NCBI GenBank assembly: GCA_002389675.1
Contig: DGQF01000006.1
Span: forward strand, 1 to 64,000
Length of the DNA stretch: 64,000 nucleotides
Direction of reading: 5' to 3'
From: Gammaproteobacteria bacterium UBA4421
GTDB taxonomy: Bacteria > Pseudomonadota > Gammaproteobacteria > Pseudomonadales > Azotimanducaceae
The notes beneath the pieces are model-generated. The model made no database searches, had not been told where the DNA came from, and saw only the letters and a list, made by a program, of their open reading frames with translations. Made by a program: the position numbers and the translations under genes. Shown here piece by piece: positions 61,433-64,000 of this stretch (position 1 is its first letter; each line of letters starts with the position of its first letter).

Positions 61433-64000
61433 CTACGGGTGTAATTTTGCTTGTATCTCGTAGATTAGCGTCAGCGCTTGCTTTGGACTGAGTTCATCGG
61501 CGTTAAGTTGCTCTAGTTGCTCCAGCACCAATTCTTCTTCTTGCGTTTTTCCAGACACCGGTGTGGCCAAGCGAAATAGATCAGGCTGTAACGGGTCGGT
61601 GTTGCCTTGCTCAAATCCAGCCAGTTTTTCGCGGGCTTTTTGAAGGACGCTGCGCGGGACACCGGCAAGTTTAGCGACCTGTATACCGTAGCTTTGACTG
61701 GCCGGCCCAGGGTCAACGCTGTACAGAAAGATGATATCCCCTTGATGCTCGGTTGCGCTCATGTGGACGTTCCCTACGTTGGGTAACTGCGCTGGCAAAC
61801 TGGTCAATTCAAAGTAATGCGTCGCAAACAAAGTCAGGGCGTTGGTTTTAATCGCGAGATGTTCGGCAACCGCCCAAGCCAGTGCCAAGCCGTCGTAAGT
61901 GCTTGTTCCTCGTCCTATTTCATCCAAGAGCACTAGGCTGTGAGGTGTGGCGTTATGCAGAATGTGCGCCGTTTCGGTCATTTCGACCATAAACGTGGAG
62001 CGTCCCCCGGCGAGGTCGTCGGCTGCGCCGATTCTCGTAAAAATTCTATCTAGCGGGCCGATGCGCGCGGTTTTAGCGGGAATGTAGCTGCCACAATAGG
62101 CCAATAGGCAAATCAGTGCTGTTTGCCGCATGAAGGTAGATTTGCCGCCCATGTTGGGACCTGTGAGAATCAGCATTTGTGGAAGCGCGCTGTTCTCTTC
62201 CTGCTGCGGTTTTTGGTGTTCGAGCGTTTGCCCTCCCAGTTTCAGTGTGTTGCCAATAAAGGGGTTGGGACTGGCAGCTTTTACAACGGGATGCCAGCCT
62301 TCATCGATAAAAATGCCTGGCGCATCTTGGAACTCGGGTGGGGCGAAGTCTAGCGTTTCTGCCCTTTCGGCAAAACAAGCCAAGACATCAGTTTGAGCAA
62401 TCGCTTCGCAGGCTTGGCGCAGATCCGCGTAATGTTCAAAGACGTCCGCGACCAGCTCGTCATAAAGGCGTTTCTCCAGTTGCAGGGCCCGGCTTTGAGC
62501 ACTTAGCGCCTCTTCCTCAAACTGTTTGAGTTCTTCGGTGATATAGCGCTCTGCATTTTTTAGAGTTTGTCTGCGGATATAATCTGCAGGGATATCGCCG
62601 TGGTTGGCTTTACTGGTTTCAATGTAATAACCGTGGACACGGTTGAAACCTACCTTTAACGTTGAAATTTGGGTGCGGTTGCGTTCCTTTAGTTCCAGTT
62701 CAGCCAACCACGCAGCGGAGTTTTGGGTGAGTTGATTTAATTTGTCTAATGCGTCACTGAAACCCGCAGCAATGAATCCGCCGTCTCTAATGGTTGCCGG
62801 TGGTGCTTCGATAAGTGCTGCGTCTAGTAATGTTTGTAGCGGGGTAAAATTTGGAAGTTTGTCTGCCAGTTGGCGCTGAAGAGAGACATCCAACTGATTG
62901 GCCTGCTCGCGTACGGCGGGAATACGGGTCAAAGCGTTTCGTAATCGGTCCAAATCTCTAGGGCTGGCGGATCCCAGCGCGATCCGGGTAAGAATCCGCT
63001 CAAGGTCTCCAATGCCTTTTAATAGTGTTTGTAGATGTCCCGTGCAGCGTTGACCAATAGAGGCGGTCACCCAAGCCTGGCGGGCCTCCACGATATCTTT
63101 GTTGCGGCTGGGTTCGTTCAGCCATCGCCTAAGTAGGCGCCCCCCCATGGGTGTTTGGGTGGTGTTCATCAGCGCATATAGCGTGAGGTCTTGGGCGCCA
63201 TTGACGCGCTGATCGATCTCGAGATTACGTCTGGACTGGGCGTCTAGAATCAATTGCTGAGATTGCGAAAGATGTCTGATTTTTTGGATGAATTTGAGGT
63301 CTTGGCACTGAGTTTGTTTGGCGTAGGTCAACACCGCACAGGTGGCTCCTAAGAGCGGGCTGTCGAGCCTTATGCCTGTCACGTCGACTACGTTGTGCCC
63401 AAAATGGGTATTGAGCTGGCGTAGGGCTGCGTTGTTGTCAAATTGACTGCGCTGTAGACGGCGTGTGCTCGCCTTAAAGGTGACCTTGAGGTCGATATTT
63501 TCCTGCAGGAGAATTTCTGTCGGGCGCACTTGATGTAAAAAGTCGTCTAGCGCGGATTGATCGGCAATCTCCATGACTTCAATATGACTGTTGGATAGAT
63601 CCATAAAGGCGATACCGAAGACGGAGCCCTGTGGCTTGATCGCCATGAGCACGCTCGCATGGAGGCCTTCGAGCAGGTTGTCATCGGTTAACGTGCCGGG
63701 TGTGATAATTCGCTGTACTTGGCGCGCGACGGGGCCTTTTGATGTGGCCGGGTCACCCACCTGTTCGACAATGGCGACAGAACGGCCTTGTTTGACCAAG
63801 CGCGCCAGGTAGCTGTCTACTGCGTGAAAAGGCACGCCGCACATGGCGATCGGCTCGCCACTACTGTGGCCGCGAGCCGTTAGGGTAATATCCAATAGCG
63901 CTGCAGCGACTTTGGCGTCTTCAAAGAAGAGCTCGTAAAAGTCTCCCATACGGTAGAACAGCAGTTCATCAGGATGCTCTGCTTTGATCCCGAGATACTG
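61433..64000 (-). CDS. mutS: DNA mismatch repair protein MutS, 5' end cut by window edge
   Basis: 855 residues visible, running off the window at 64000; the frame is open throughout, so the ATG at 63949 is internal. The mismatch-recognition F-x-E lies in GDFYELF (about visible residues 19-25). Connector, lever and clamp domains follow, then the ATPase with Walker [25 protein letters not shown] and ATHYFELT. Only about 20 N-terminal residues are missing compared with E. coli MutS (853). The stop is TAG. Confidence 0.97.
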   Translation of the reverse strand, partial: QYLGIKAEHPDELLFYRMGDFYELFFEDAKVAAALLDITLTARGHSSGEPIAMCGVPFHAVDSYLARLVKQGRSVAIVEQVGDPATSKGPVARQVQRIITPGTLTDDNLLEGLHASVLMAIKPQGSVFGIAFMDLSNSHIEVMEIADQSALDDFLHQVRPTEILLQENIDLKVTFKASTRRLQRSQFDNNAALRQLNTHFGHNVVDVTGIRLDSPLLGATCAVLTYAKQTQCQDLKFIQKIRHLSQSQQLILDAQSRRNLEIDQRVNGAQDLTLYALMNTTQTPMGGRLLRRWLNEPSRNKDIVEARQAWVTASIGQRCTGHLQTLLKGIGDLERILTRIALGSASPRDLDRLRNALTRIPAVREQANQLDVSLQRQLADKLPNFTPLQTLLDAALIEAPPATIRDGGFIAAGFSDALDKLNQLTQNSAAWLAELELKERNRTQISTLKVGFNRVHGYYIETSKANHGDIPADYIRRQTLKNAERYITEELKQFEEEALSAQSRALQLEKRLYDELVADVFEHYADLRQACEAIAQTDVLACFAERAETLDFAPPEFQDAPGIFIDEGWHPVVKAASPNPFIGNTLKLGGQTLEHQKPQQEENSALPQMLILTGPNMGGKSTFMRQTALICLLAYCGSYIPAKTARIGPLDRIFTRIGAADDLAGGRSTFMVEMTETAHILHNATPHSLVLLDEIGRGTSTYDGLALAWAVAEHLAIKTNALTLFATHYFELTSLPAQLPNVGNVHMSATEHQGDIIFLYSVDPGPASQSYGIQVAKLAGVPRSVLQKAREKLAGFEQGNTDPLQPDLFRLATPVSGKTQEEELVLEQLEQLNADELSPKQALTLIYEIQAKLHP

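Overview
The window is chromosomal DNA from a gammaproteobacterium, almost wholly vertically inherited housekeeping genes. The evidence is the gene order: nadB facing rpoE-rseA-rseB-rseC-mucD-lepA-lepB-rnc-era-recO, and the long block dapC-glnD-map facing rpsB-tsf-pyrH-frr-uppS-cdsA-rseP-bamA-skp-lpxD-fabZ-lpxA-lpxB-rnhB-dnaE-tilS-pyrG-kdsA-eno-ftsB-truD-pcm-nlpD-fdxA-mutS. The arrangement resembles Pseudomonas-type chromosomes more than enterics (kdsA between pyrG and eno; long DapD; dap genes beside glnD). The genus cannot be told from this. I see no rRNA, tRNA, CRISPR, insertion sequence, prophage or other mobile element, and no gene-free stretch over 300 bases.

Layout. 1-2713: the end of a branched-chain (valine) catabolism cluster (enoyl-CoA hydratase, HIBYL-CoA hydrolase, mmsB). 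2735-5820: ygfZ, sdhE-ygfX and nadB. 5956-15285: the envelope-stress sigma factor with its regulators and a MucD protease, then translation, secretion and RNA-processing genes. 15278-18587: rlmD-relA. 18617-24297: adk, moeA, tsaB, rsmJ, plsB. 24310-28007: three type II secretion genes (gspD, gspC, gspN) without the rest of the apparatus. 28007-34891: lysine/diaminopimelate genes, glnD and map on the minus strand. 35084-57405: translation factors, isoprenoid-lipid carrier and phospholipid synthesis, outer-membrane biogenesis, lipid A synthesis, replication, CTP synthase, KDO synthesis and enolase, all plus strand. 57411-64000: ftsB, truD, pcm, a DUF368 membrane protein, nlpD, then fdxA and mutS on the minus strand.

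How the genes work together. Much of the window concerns the cell envelope: RpoE/RseA/RseB/MucD and RseP sense and relieve outer-membrane stress; BamA and Skp insert porins; LpxD/FabZ/LpxA/LpxB and KdsA make lipid A and KDO; UppS, the Dap enzymes and NlpD serve peptidoglycan; PlsB and CdsA make phospholipid. A sequence close to the sigma-E consensus lies just upstream of rseP-bamA.

No clearly new system was found. The best leads are what is missing or altered. The MEP-pathway genes dxr, ispD and ispF are absent from the positions they hold in relatives, as are rpoS and surE; accA and pdxJ are also absent from their usual places, which warns that genes may simply have moved. RNase HII and CTP synthase carry unusual substitutions at normally conserved motif residues. 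A tiny ORF with a perfect ribosome binding site is coupled to pyrG, and a 58-residue membrane protein fills the lepB-rnc gap. Roughly a third of the genes start with GTG or TTG.
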